DNA of 64,000 nt, taken from assembly GCF_000711695.1 (NCBI RefSeq), contig NW_013546983.1, forward strand, positions 62,001-126,000. The letters run 5' to 3'. The notes beneath the pieces were generated by a model. It searched no databases and had not been told where the DNA came from. It saw nothing but the letters and a program-made list of their open reading frames with translations. The position numbers and the translations under genes were made by a program. Shown here one piece after another: positions 43,501 through 54,688 of the stretch. This stretch comes from Tilletiaria anomala UBC 951 (lineage: Eukaryota; Basidiomycota; Exobasidiomycetes; Georgefischeriales; Tilletiariaceae). The stretch's first letter is position 1. Each line of letters starts with the position of its first letter.

Positions 43501-44971
43501 CCTGCGCCTGCGCAGCTCACGCGCTTCGCTTAACTCCCTGCGCCGAGGCAACGAGCGTTCCACGTCCCCAACAACGACGACATCATTCCCCTCGCCCCTC
43601 CCTCCCACCGGCTATGGCAGTGGTGCATTCAGCTTCGGTCGCTCGCGCCACCAACACAAAGCGAGCGACGCATCCGAGATCAGCAGCAGCGCAAGCTTAG
43701 TGTTCGCATCCACATACACATGTAGCTCAGCGAAGGCGTCGCCGACCGTGAGCCCTACGCTGACGCTTTCACACTCCGCATCTCTCACCGCCATCGACCG
43801 CATCGCTGCTCTTTCCTCCACCGCTCACGTGTCTTGCTCCGACAGGCTGTCCGCGGGATTCTCGCTTGTGTCGCGCCGCAAATCCAGGATCCCCTCCCCA
43901 CTGTCTTCGCCACGGGAGGAGCTTGAGGAGCTGCCGCCGGTGGCCCCACATGGCGTGGGGTCATCAGCAGCAACGCATCCAATTGGGGAGAAGGTGAGCA
44001 TGCAGGGGTCGAGAGAGGTGAGGATGCAACGCATCTTGCCGCCCGATCAGCTCATCGCCACATTGGACGAGATCCGGCGGTTGGATCCCTTGTCGGCTGC
44101 AGCTGCACGCGACGATCTCGAGCGTCTATCAGCGAATGGAGGTAGCCCCCTGCTCGAGAAGAGGAGTCTAGACCTCTCGACTCCGCGCAGTGGGAGGAGC
44201 GCAGAGGGAACGCCGCAGCTAGCCTCAACAGCTGCTGCTGCATCAGGGGCGTTCTCATCGACGACGTTCGAAGCATTCAGCCAGACCGGCTCCTCGCTGC
44301 GAAAGAGTGCCGACCTGCTCCTGCTGCCCTCCGATCATAGCGTCAGCAGCCACGAACACTTCACGCACAGCGAAAAATGCCGGCCCATGTCGATGATCGA
44401 GCGCTCGCCGCTCGCGCCCATATCGAATCTCAGCAATGGCGCATTCACCGGCGTTGAGCGCTCGCTGCCCTGTCCCCCTCGTCCTGTGAAGAGGGCCAGC
44501 GTGAGCAAGGTTCAGTCTCCTCAGGAGCAGGAGCAGCATCAGCAGCAACAGCAAGAACAACAGCAGTTTTTTACAACGAGCCGTTCCTCGACGCCGACAA
44601 CACCACGTAAAGGCCCGAAAGCGCCGCTGATCTCTCCTCCACGGTCACCAGCTCGTGCCGAGAGGCTGCAAGCAGCAGCGCAATCGGAAGCTCGCTCGCG
44701 CAGCGGCTCCACGAGCACATTTTGTCCCTCGCGCTTGAAGGACGCTTCCTCCTCTTCTTCCCACGCTGATTCTCCCCCATCACGCCATTCCATTGATGGG
44801 ATCGGAGATAGCACCCTCACCAACTCCGTACCTATGAACAGCACCGCAAGCAATCGCACGTACCTCACGGACATTGAGTATTCTCTGGAGACCGCCTTTC
44901 GCCGAGCTTCTGTTGCATCGGAAGAGATTGCAGCCGCAACCAGCACAATAGCAGCAGCATCTGGACCATAA
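40584..44971 (+). CDS. Large Ser-rich protein with N-terminal PH-like domain
   Basis: Two exons: 40584-40768 and 40918-44971; 1412 aa. The start MQGHIYVDLACDAAPVGG and RWTNVWAVLQSDTCSLLLYK have the shape of the first strands of a pleckstrin-homology domain (x-G-x-x-x ... W-x-x-x-W-x-V-L ... L-x-L-Y-K); the domain continues across the intron into APLRVVDLTAYDVL. The rest is dominated by Ser, Ala, Pro and His, with patches of possible phosphorylation sites (R-x-x-S, S-P) and a Gln run near residue 1265 (EQHQQQQQEQQQ). The C-terminus YLTDIEYSLETAFRRASVAS is a short amphipathic helix. A membrane- or cortex-associated signalling adaptor is plausible but unproven. High G+C and the repeated codons create many long antisense open frames that are not genes. 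Confidence 0.75.
44520..44571 (+). repeat. CAG/CAA-rich microsatellite inside coding sequence
   Basis: Interrupted CAG/CAA/GAG triplets encoding a Gln/Glu-rich run in the Ser-rich PH-like protein. The mix of CAG and CAA limits slippage. Confidence 0.7.
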
Positions 44972-45285
44972 AAATGCAATCATCATTGCGAATGGGTGAT
45001 ACATAACGGAAAACGGCTAATCGGATATTATTGTACGCAAAAAGACGCAGCAGCAAATGCGAATAGAATACTATGCATGTATTAAGGTACTATGAAATGC
45101 CGGATGTCTCTAGATGTCCGGAGCATTAATGGTCGCTCGATGCGGTCGGAAGGTGTGCTGCATGGGAAGATGGGCTTTTGCTAGTTGCGGGTGGCGGAGC
45201 GGGCTGAGACGCGGACAAAGATGCGGAACAAGGAGAGCTAGGAGAGGAATAACATGGGCATCAGTGGTCAGCTCAGCATGGCGCA
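44972..45285. other. Convergent 3' region between PH-like gene and SRF1-type gene
   Basis: A 314-bp gap between two convergent stop codons. No gene seen; both polyadenylation regions must lie here. Confidence 0.4.
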
Positions 45286-47464
45286 TCAATGCCGGGCAAG
45301 GTGGCTCACAGTAAGGGCAAAGGTGTACGCGAGAAGGCTGACAAAGCACAGGCCGATGAGGGCGCCTTGCAAGCGGCAGATGTGTGGTTTGCGCGAATTG
45401 TCATTCAACGGGCTCTCGGCCTGCTGCGTCGGGCTGTTGGGATCCGCGATGCAGATCTGACGTCCGCTCGCAAAGGGGCTGTTGTACGTCGAGCAGACCA
45501 AGGGCGAAGTGTAGTAGTTATCGAATGCGAGCGCCAGCTCGGCGGACCAGAATGCGACCAAGATGATCTCGATCAGCGTCCCGAGCAGCTTGGAGCGCAC
45601 AGACCACAGACCGACGGGCCGGCCAAAGTACTCGAGCCAGATTTGGAAGGCGACGTGGATCAAAGTGGGGCACGCGAAGACTGAGGAGGTGCGCGTTCGT
45701 TCGTCAGCACAACTCTTTAACCCGGGAGAGAATAAGGCGTGACATACTGATCCCAACGACGGGCGAGGATCCAACGACGCCAGCGGCATCCTCCTGCAGC
45801 AGGGCGATGTGGACCCGAATGGCGACGGCGAGCGTCGCGGCGGTGAAAGCGATATTGATGAAGCGTAATAGAAGTGGTACGAACGGGTTGTGCAGCAAAA
45901 AGTCGCGATGCCACGCCCAGTCGAACATGACAGCCCAGCCGGTCTTCTTTTTTCGATTCTTCTTCTCAGAAGTCAATGGCTTGTTCGTCTTGGTGTGCGG
46001 GAAATATCCGTCCGTGCCTGCATGAAAACGGTAGCGGCCCACCTCAATCGACTGCCGCTCGCTGAGCATCTCGGGCTGCCAGGGCGAATCCCAGCCCGGA
46101 CTCAGCGGCTGATGGCGCGTCCAAGATTCAGCGAGCTCGGTGGAGCGACCCCGGCCGTCCTGCTGATTGAACACCAAGTCTTCTCCGTCCTTGTCCTTCG
46201 CTTTGAGATATGTGCGCATAACGATCGTGGGCAGGTCGGCCGTACCCTGTCCTTGCTCCTCGTCCTCACCTGGCCCATCATCATCTTCATCATATACATT
46301 TCCTTGCTGCGGCTTGGAGGAGTCTCGCCGAAGTGCTTCTGATGATGGAGTAGCATTGAGGATAGCACTGCTGCTCCCTGATGCTGCTCCTTGTATTCCT
46401 TGCCGCATATTTATCTCGCTGAGGAAGTTGGCGCTGCCAAACCGCCGCGCTGCATCGTTGGCAGCTACGAACCCCGCAAAGCCATCGCCTCCGTCGCGAA
46501 AATCGTTTTCTTTCCTCATCTTCCGCCGTAACTTTCGCCGATTCCAAAAGCCTGTCTTGTAGCCTCTTCGTGCTTCGCTACGACCCTGCGGTGCTGCGGC
46601 TACTGTTCCTGTTGTGGTGGCCCCAGAGGTACCTCCTAGTCGGTTTTCAGGGGCGGGTTCGTCGTCCGATATGTCCTCGTATTCATCATTGTCGCCATAA
46701 TGTGCAGGAGGAATTGATGCGCATTGCTGAGGAATCTCCTCATCTTCCTGCTTCCGAGCCTTGCGCTTGGAGTTCTCCGCAAAGGGGTGCAGTTGATCGT
46801 GATGCTTGGACCGGCGCTGCCTGTGAGAATTGGTTGCATGTTGTACTGCTGATGATGGGCCTCCCGCCTTGGAATTCTCTTCCTTCCTTCTTCCGTGCAC
46901 CGACTGCGGGGAAGACCGAGCCTGGGCTTGCAACTGAGGAGAATCTGGCGGACTAGGCGGCTCATTTCGAGCCCAAGCGGGGACCGTAATGACAGACGCT
47001 CGGGGGGTTTTTTTGCTCCCCGAGGAGCTTGCAAACGAGGCGGCCCCAGTCGAAAATGCACTTTCGGACGCATTGTTCCTCCGACCCACCCGCCTCTCAG
47101 CCAAGCTAACGGGTGAGGCAAGAGACGCTCGCCCGTCGCGGCCGACAATGGTGGCGGAAACTCGTGGCGAGGCGGTGCTCGGCCCACCGTTGCCGCGTCG
47201 CGCGGCCAGTATCGAGGGACTGTTCAGCAACGCCTCCTCGTCGAATTGAATTGAAGATCCTCCATCTTTGCGTCTGCTGCAGTGCTGGCCATTGTTTGTG
47301 ATTACTGAAATGGTGGTGCTCCTGTTGCGCATCTTGGAGCCAGATGTGCTAATCGGCTTAGGATTGGGCATAACCTTGTCTGTAGTGGGCTGCAGCAGAT
47401 CCGCTTCACGCGAAGTGTCGTCTTGCAGCTTGCCCGATGAGGAAGCTTGATCCAAAGAGCTCAT
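45286..47464 (-). CDS. SRF1: Srf1-type regulator of phospholipase D, four-TM protein
   Basis: Two exons: 47464-45748 and 45680-45286; 703 aa from ATG at 47464 (MSSLDQASSSGKLQDD). About 510 residues of disordered Ser/Arg/Asp-rich sequence, with several basic RRK clusters, precede FDWAWHRDFLLHNPFVPLLL and four membrane segments: RFINIAFTAATLAVAIRVHI, a second spanning the intron (VVGIIFACPTLIHVAFQIW), LLGTLIEIILVAFWSAELAL and ALIGLCFVSLLAYTFALTVS. The N-P-F/Y-x-P-L motif before TM1, the F-G-R/K-P-x-G-L loop and the Cys-bearing loop before TM4 are features I associate with fungal Srf1, a regulator of the phospholipase D Spo14. Family assignment is by pattern, without search. The long disordered N-terminus probably varies between species. 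Confidence 0.7.
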
Positions 47465-48022
47465 GTTGACAGTCTGTCCGCTGACAGGTGACAACGAGCA
47501 GGATCACTGACGCTGCAAGCAAGGCAGCGTTCGGGCGTGCCGTCGAGCTTGTAACCTAGCTGTTGGTAGGCTCACCCAAGAGCGGCTACATACCAGTGTG
47601 CTGCGCCTCTGAACACTTCCAAGACCTGAATCAATCGCGCCAAGGATCAACCCTTTGAAGTTCTATCCAGCCATACCAAGAGCTGGATGTTGGTCAAGCC
47701 AGGCGAGAAAGGAGACGAGCTGTCCAGCAGTTAGATTGCGGAGCTGATTCTCCCTCATTCCGCCCACTCACGTCATCGAGAGCACAGCCAAAAGAAACAA
47801 AATGCTATCAACGGATCATCGAGGTACGATTGTATGAAAGCTAGAACCACGCATCGAACCTGAACTGGGAAATGAAGTCGAGGATGAAGGGTATGAAACC
47901 GACATATTGGAAAGGAAGAAAAGAACTGATGGAGGAAGACCCATTGCACTGTCTGCACCGAAGCGCATTGTATTGCAAGGCGCATGCCCAAGCAAAGAGA
48001 TACAAGGAAGCCCGCTTGCGAG
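47465..48022. other. Intergenic region between SRF1-type gene and NPL4
   Basis: These 558 bp lie upstream of the SRF1-type gene and downstream of NPL4, both on the minus strand. No coding or RNA gene is apparent. Confidence 0.35.
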
Positions 48023-50968
48023 CTAGCTGAGGCTCATGGGTAAACCGCACAAATGACACTCGATAGCAGTGGCACGGTTGAGAACCGTGCACGTGGGACA
48101 GGCTCGCTGGTCACCCTCGTCACCCTCTTCCGTGTCCGTCAGGTCCATCACCTCGTGCCTTGTCGCAGCAGCTGCTGCTGGTGCGGCCCTGGCACCCCTG
48201 CTACTCGCAGGCGGCGCGGAGGTCATGGTGACATCTTCGTTGTCCTCCTCCTCCGATGCAACGTCTTGAAAGTCATCATCGTCTTCGTCATCGCCGATTT
48301 CGATCGGGTCATCCTCCTCGCCGGTAAACTCGAAAAGATCGCCTGCGCGCCGCGGTCTTGCACCAACGGGATGCGCCGCAGAGGAGCTGCGAGCTGCGTA
48401 TGTGGTCGAGCCGAGCGGCGGTGCCTGTGGCTGTGCATGATTCGAAGACCTTCGGCTCGTGGGCGCTGATTGAAAGTCGGAGATTGTCGGAGACACGGCA
48501 GCCTCATTATCTAATAGATCGGCCTTTGCACTCGCTCCTCCGCCACCGCCACCAAAATCACCCTCTGTGCTCGCGATAATTGCGGCAATCTCCTCTGCGG
48601 TCAGCTCATCATCGAGAGCCTCCCCAAATGAGCCTCCAAATCCGCCTCCTGTGCCGCCCCTTGCATCTGCCGTACTCTCTGCAGCCGGCGCACTTTCTTT
48701 CGCGACGGTGACGAGGGTCTGCCATCCAGGCTTGGTGATGAGCTCGTCCAGCGCGCCTTGCTCGTCGTGGGAAGTTGCGAGCTTGCATAGCGCAGCGATA
48801 TCCTCACCGCCCAGCAGGTCTAGCGTCTGCACAAAGCTGAGCAGGTGCCAGTCGCTCAGGTACCTCGTCAGCTCTTTGCGCACATCCATCGTCTCACCGC
48901 CCATCGCATCGCGGGCTTTGCCTTTGCCCTTGCCAGAGTCGCCACCGCCCGAGGAGCCGAGCGGAAGGAGCTCCTTGCCACCGAGGATGCGCGTCAATTC
49001 ATGGAAGAAGTTTTGCGCGCCTTGGTCCGTCAAGCCCTGTCGGTTCTCGATGGGGAACTTGCTTGACAGGAAGCGCGGCGAGGCGCTCGTTGGGAAGCCG
49101 TTTGTCACCTGTTATCACAGAGAAGCATCAGTAGGGGTTCAGAGCGCATATCTAATACCACTTCCGAGGCTCCTCACGTTGACGATGAGATATTCGACCG
49201 GGAAGGTGGGCTTTGCGCTCTCCTTGACATCCAGCCCATACTCGTTCTTGTACCTGAAAAAGACCTCCGGCACATATCGCTTCGAGTCGCTCGGTTTGAT
49301 ACGGATGATGCTCGGACTGACACTGGCCTCGATCATGTCGGCCTTCACCATGCTCATTGCCTGTTCACTGACCTGATATGCCTCGACGCCGACCTCCCCT
49401 TCCAGGTTGCCCGTCAGGACGCACGTGACAAAGCGCGAGTTGTACCGCCCGCTCGCGGACATGCGTGAAGACGTTGAATTGGCATTCTGCAGTGCGCCAG
49501 CAAAGAGCACCTCGTTGCCAGAGAGAAAGAAGCTGTCCTTGTGTCGCTTGCAGAGGACCTTTCCCGTCGAAGTCACCTTGCTGCTGTCCTTTTCATCGGC
49601 CTTTGTGTCGGCCGTGAGATCGCTGTAGATCATACCGACAAACTGCAACCCGCACTGCTTGGCTAACGCATCGATGCGCGGCTGGTCCTCCCATGGCACG
49701 CCGATCGTGACGCCGTCCAGCTCGCCCTCCTGCGGCGGCTCATGGATCGCCTCGACAACAGCCTTGATACCCATAGGCACGTCCGCATACGGCTCGTATC
49801 TGCCGAGCAAAAAGCCAAAGCGCTGCGACGCAGTGCTGCGCCAAAACTTGAGCAGGTTCTCGATCAAATCAGGCTGGCTGAACTCTACGTGGTCAACCAT
49901 GCGATATGTCTGCCGCTGCAAAGTGATGGCGGATGGCTGGCACTTTGTGCAGATTCCTGCGGGCCATTCAGGATGCTGACCAGATGGACACGGTACCTTG
50001 ACCGTGTAGTCGGCCTCTTCCAGCGGCGGAATCCAACTCGTACCTTGGCCTTTGTTTGAGCCAGCATTGAGCTTGCGCAGATGAGCATGATATGAAAGAT
50101 GCTTGATGTTCTTTTCCGTCTGGTATCGCGCGTCGTATGGTTCTAGTGGCATGCAATAGTCGCACATCCCCTGCACGCCATGTCGGCAGAACTTGGTATC
50201 TCGCTGGCGCGGAATTTTGCCATCGCGCGAAGCCCAGTACGCATCAATCGGCTCCTCCTCAGCCAGCTCCCACGGCTTTTTCGGGCCTGCCGTGGCAGCA
50301 GGGGTGCTCCCACCCGCAGATTTTCTCGTGGAGGAAGAAGACGCAGCCGAGGGTTGCGCTTCTGGTTCTTCTGCGCCGACTTTGTCTGTGTAGTTGGCGT
50401 ACAGAAGATGCCCATGTCTGCGATTCGAACGGAAGGGAACTTGTCAGCAATCTGACAGACACCGACGCTTGCCCACTTAATCGACCTACTTGAGCCCTAG
50501 ATCCCCGATGCTATTCCCTACGATCTCTGTCGCCTTCATCTCAGGCCCGCCTCTTGGCTGATTACCTAGCGTGATAGTCGACAAGTCGGCATTGGGGATG
50601 TTAAGTTGTAGCTGCAGGGGCCACGAAGTCACAAAAGCGGTCAGTGCCGAGGCCAGCAGATGAATCAAGGGGATCAAGCGCTCACCTGCTCAAGCAACTT
50701 GGAAATATCGTCGCTCGGCTCCACATTGCAGCGAAAGAGTCCATCTTTGGACCGTACTCGGATGAGCTGTTGGAGCGTGGCAAAAAGACGCGTCAGTCCT
50801 GCCTCCTTGGACTCGCCATGCTCAACAGACGTTGGCGGGCGGGGGAACGATACACCCTTATCATAAGCATGTACTAGCTCTGACCGAATGCGAAACCTAT
50901 ATGGCCCACACCCAGCGTCGCATGGTGTGCGGCGGCAGGCATGGATGAGGTGTACTCACGATCGGCAT
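48023..50968 (-). CDS. NPL4: NPL4, Cdc48/p97 ubiquitin cofactor with C-terminal NZF
   Basis: Five exons: 50968-50960 (9 nt, M-P-I), 50766-50686, 50611-50490, 50417-49178, 49108-48023; 845 aa. The ubiquitin-like N-terminus reads LIRVRSKDGLFRCNVEPSDD. The zinc-finger region (FCRHGVQGMCDYC, then KHLSYHAHLRKL) and a second Cys/His set (CPSGQHPEW...GICTKC) precede the MPN-like domain (GFLLGRYEPYADVPMGIKAV, QFVGMIYSDL) and the C-terminal NPL4 domain (YLSDWHLLSFVQTLDLL). After ~170 acidic, Ser-rich residues the protein ends in an NZF, RACPTCTVLNRATAIECHLC (C-x2-C-x10-C-x2-C), as in animal NPL4; yeast Npl4 lacks it. With Ufd1 it unfolds ubiquitinated substrates through Cdc48. VMDLTDTEEGDE just before the NZF looks like a SUMO-interaction motif. 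Confidence 0.94.
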
Positions 50969-51383
50969 GTTGGCTGTCGGGCCTACTCTCGCATCAGACC
51001 CGAGACGAGCTGCACACCAATCAAAAGCTCGTTTGCGTCGCTTCAAGCTTTTTGGGACGCCGTAAGCAGCTGCCTTGTTCCTGGAAGGGTGGAGGGTGTG
51101 GCAAAGAGGTGCGGCATTGAATGCTACCGATGAGCATCCACACGAGCAGCATCATGCCAAAGGCTGCGTAACCTCTCCATCTATGATCGATCGTTGGGGC
51201 GGAACGGCGAAGACGTCATTTCCAGGAGTGGGAAGTTTAAGTGTCGAACTTACCTTCACACCCTACTGGATGGGGTCCTTGAGAGTCGGAGACCTGGACT
51301 TGCATAATAAGAATCATTTGGAAGACAGCGCGGCCGAGCTCATGGCGGCTGAAGCAGTGCTCCTGACCCGTGGTAACGCCATC
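50969..51383. promoter_or_regulatory. Divergent promoter region NPL4 / quinolinate phosphoribosyltransferase
   Basis: A 415-bp gap between start codons. The plus-strand frame of the next gene is open back to about 51075, so a longer N-terminus is possible (in-frame ATGs at 51183, 51270 and 51342), but the extra sequence lacks family similarity. Confidence 0.4.
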
Positions 51384-52465
51384 ATGGCCAGCGCACCGAC
51401 GACTGGAATGTCGAGCTCAAGCGCGTCGACACCTGCGCGGAAGCTCTCCTATGCACATCTGCTTCCGCCTTCGTGGACGTCGACGATCACGCATTGGCTG
51501 GCAGAAGACTGCTCGTCGTTCGACTGGGGCGGCTACGTAGTCGGCGAGGAGATCAAGACGGCGCACCTGTACTGCAAGTCGGCAGGTGTGCTGGCGGGCG
51601 TGCCGTTCTTCGAGGAGGTCTTCCGGCAGATTGGGGATTGCGAGGTGCAGTGGCACTACGCTGAGGGCGCAGTGCTCGGCGCGATCTCCCCGAGTGCAAA
51701 CTCCACCACCAACACCACTGAAAGCAAACTCAAGCTCAAAGTCGCTACCGTGCGCGGCCCAGCTCGCAAACTGCTGCTCGGCGAGCGCGTGGCATTGAAC
51801 ACTCTCGCCCGCTGTTCGGGCATCGCGACAGCGTCGCACTCCTTTCTGCAAACCGCGCGCTCCGCCGGCTACTGCGGCATCGTCGCGGGGACACGCAAGA
51901 CGACACCGGGCTTCCGACTGGTGGAAAAGTACGGGATGCTTGTCGGCGGCGTTGACGCGCACCGTTACGACCTGAGCTCGATGGTCATGCTGAAGGACAA
52001 CCACATCTGGTCGTCTGGCAACATCGCGCGCGCCGTACAGCAGGCGCGCAGCGTCGCAGGGTTCAGTCTGCGAATTGACGTTGAAGTGCAGAATGAGAGC
52101 GAGGCGGTAGAGGCCATCGAGGCCGGCGCGGACGTCATCATGCTCGACAACCTCAGTGGCGACGAGCTCGGCGCGTGTGCGGAGAGGCTCAAGGCCAAGT
52201 ACGGGGAGGCGGGGAATGCGGCGGAGAGTGGACGGAGGCGATTCCTGTTAGAGAGTAGCGGCGGTATCGACATTGACAACGTTCAGAGTGGCGGGCATCT
52301 TGTGAATGGTACGTTCGACACGGAACCCTGGCACATTTGTTCCATGTCAGCTCACAAGTAACCCCCTCCCGTTCGCTCACAGCGATCGACATTATCAGCA
52401 CTAGCTCAATTCACCAATCGACCAAGCACGTTGATTTCTCGCTCAAGCTTGACCCGTCAAGTTAG
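51384..52465 (+). CDS. BNA6: Nicotinate-nucleotide pyrophosphorylase (quinolinate phosphoribosyltransferase)
   Basis: Two exons: 51384-52308 and 52383-52465; 335 aa. The start at 51384 ([15 protein letters not shown]) precedes the conserved [20 protein letters not shown]. Further blocks: [96 protein letters not shown] and [11 protein letters not shown]. The small second exon supplies [20 protein letters not shown], closing the phosphate-binding barrel. The enzyme joins quinolinate and PRPP to nicotinate mononucleotide with loss of CO2, in de novo NAD synthesis from tryptophan. Family length is 290-300 aa; the excess is an N-terminal Ser-rich tail and an Asn/Thr insert near residue 105. Confidence 0.95.
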
Positions 52466-52682
52466 AAACAAAAACTTGGATGCATGCTTGTTGAAAGTGT
52501 ATGCCTTAGCTTTGCGCCCATCTCCTTCTCCTGGCGCGGCCCTGGTCTAAATACTAGTGATCTGCGTAAGGTGTATGCTACGACAAGTGTTACTGGCTGC
52601 TAATGTTTGAGTGAGAGAAGGAACGGACCGAATGATGGGTATGGAGGTTGAACCCTTTTACAAGATGGAATGCCGGAGGGGA

Positions 52683-52711
52683 AAGGATGATGGTGATGAT
52701 GATGATGATTA
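52683..52711 (+). repeat. GAT/ATG trinucleotide microsatellite
   Basis: GATGATGGTGATGATGATGA and onward, in the short convergent gap just beyond the adenosine kinase stop codon. It would lie in the 3' UTR of that gene. Confidence 0.7.
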
Positions 52712-52734
52712 AAGGAACATGGTGCATCGTATGT

Positions 52735-53843
52735 TTAGACGATCTGCTCCTTGGGGAACTTGAGCATCGGACCGACCTGACCGATGCACATGCGGCCGAG
52801 CTTCTGACCGACCTCGACAGCCTGCTCGATGGTCTTGCCGAGCAGCAGGGCGCCGAGGACACCGCCCGCGAAAGCGTCACCAGCGCCGTTCGTGTCAACA
52901 ATCTCGCTGTCGGGCACCTGGGCGGTTGGGATCTCCTTTTGGCTACTCTCGCCCTGCACAGCGAGAATGGTGGGCTGGGCGCCGTTCGTGCAGACGACGT
53001 AACGCTTCTGCTGGAGGCTGCCAAAGGTTGCCGGCAGGTCGGCGATGTGCTGGGCGATCGCCTTCAGGTCCTTCGGGTCCGCGAGCGAGTGCGACGCTGC
53101 GTACGCTTCAAACTCGCTCTCGTTGCCAACGACTACAGATGCGTATGGTAGTACCTGGTCGACCTGGTCCTTGAAAAACTGCGGGATGAACGGCGCAGAA
53201 AGGTTCATCGTGAAGGGAACACCCTGCTTCGAAGCCGCCTTGGCAATGATGAGCGCGCTCTCGATACCGTGCGTGAGGAAGAAGCCGCCGAGGTAGAACA
53301 TCTTGGCGCCCTCAACCAGCTTCTGTACTTCCGCAGTGGCAAGGTGCGAGGGTGAGAATTTCTCCGCTGCACCGAGACGAGTGACGAGGGAACTAACAGA
53401 GCAATTTGCGAAGGTTTAGGGAAAAATTCGAAAATGGAGTGAAGAGGCGAACAAGCTCACCGGTTGTGCCCAGTGATGACGACAGCGCAGCTACCTGTCG
53501 GTTCGGACTCGACAACCTGGTAGCAACTCTTGAGGCCCTCCTTCTCGTTTGCCTTTCGCAGCTGCTCGGCGAGGTCGTCCTTGCCGACGCATCCGAGGTA
53601 AACGGTAGAGTTGCCGGGGAGGATGTACTGCGCACAGCGAGCTGCATTTTGCGCCGCACCTCCCGCAACATAGACGACGTCAAAGTTTTCGACGATGTGC
53701 GAGTAGATGGGCATGTGCGACTCCTCGGCCAGGATGGCATCGTTTGCTTTGAGGTTGTACTTTTCGAGGACCGACTCACCGTTGCGGATCTGCATGTCCA
53801 GCAGCGGGTTGCCGAGGGCGACGAGGTCGAGGTTTCCGGGCAT
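52735..53843 (-). CDS. ADO1: Adenosine kinase
   Basis: Two exons: 53843-53461 and 53392-52735; 346 aa, normal for the family. The N-terminus MPGNLDLVALGNPLLDMQIR and the ribokinase (PfkB) motifs are intact: VVYVAGGAAQNAARCAQYIL (substrate side, GG-x-x-x-N), YLGCVGKDD, GGFFLTHG, and the catalytic EIVDTNGAGDAFAGGVLGAL with the anion hole and Asp base. The C-terminus ends RMCIGQVGPMLKFPKEQIV. It phosphorylates adenosine to AMP, which also keeps the methyl cycle moving by removing adenosine from S-adenosylhomocysteine hydrolysis. It lies convergent with the quinolinate phosphoribosyltransferase gene; the stops are 270 bp apart. Confidence 0.96.
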
Positions 53844-54688
53844 ATTGGCGTACTTCTAAGCGGCGGAGTCACGGGTTGTGTGCTGTGCGTATGTTTCAAG
53901 GAGGGTTGCCACAGTTGGTACCAAAGAAACATGAATAGATTGAGTTCATTGTGCAGAAGCAAGGAGCGGCAGGCAACGTGCTCCAGCCGCCTTCCAAAGG
54001 CAAAGAGAAATTCTCGAGTTCGCATTGTTCGATTTCACACATTTTGTGCAATGTGGTCATCAAGTAGGGTTAGACATGGCAGCCAACTGCAAATTGTTTG
54101 CGACCGCCGTCATTCTCACTCGGTTGTGGCTGGCCGGGACTCCGCGGAGTGCCCAACTTGGGGTTGAGCGAGCAACCTTTATGTACGCAACAGATAGCAG
54201 ACGGTGCTCATATAAGCGCCGCACCGCTTCATCGTCGTCTTGGCCGAGGATGGTGCGGTCAATGCTCCGTTTGCTGTGCACGTTACTTTGCTTATTTGTA
54301 GGCCACATGGTTTGCTGATGGCAGCTGCGCATCGGCGTCGCGTTTCGCAGCCGAATGTAACCGGTGGTAGAGCGTGGCCCGTCGGTGGCTCTCTTTGCCC
54401 GTGCTGTCAACCCGTGGTCCGTCCGTGTCCTGGCTTGCCGAACGCTGAGCTCGTGTTCGTGTTCGCCATCTATAGTATCGCCGTTCAAAGGAAAACTGTC
54501 GCCATAAATCAAAAGGTCATGCCAGGTTCCGAGCCGGTGGGAGCACACTTGGCGGGATGCATAGCTAGGCGATCGTGATTAATACACTTTTTCGCTACAA
54601 GCTTGCAGGCTTGGCGCTTGCGAGCGCACTGTCCACCGTGTGCTTCTCAACAGCTCTTGGGTTTTGCTTGAACTTGTAACGCAGATGG
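53844..54688. other. Intergenic region upstream of adenosine kinase
   Basis: About 845 bp with no supported gene. It holds the adenosine kinase promoter. The frames seen here are short and without family similarity; an acceptor-like TAACGCAG at 54677-54684 directly precedes the small ORF that follows. Confidence 0.35.

Noticed and set aside
53406-54167. 253-codon plus-strand open frame
   Set aside because: Antisense to exon 1 of adenosine kinase and its promoter; no family similarity.
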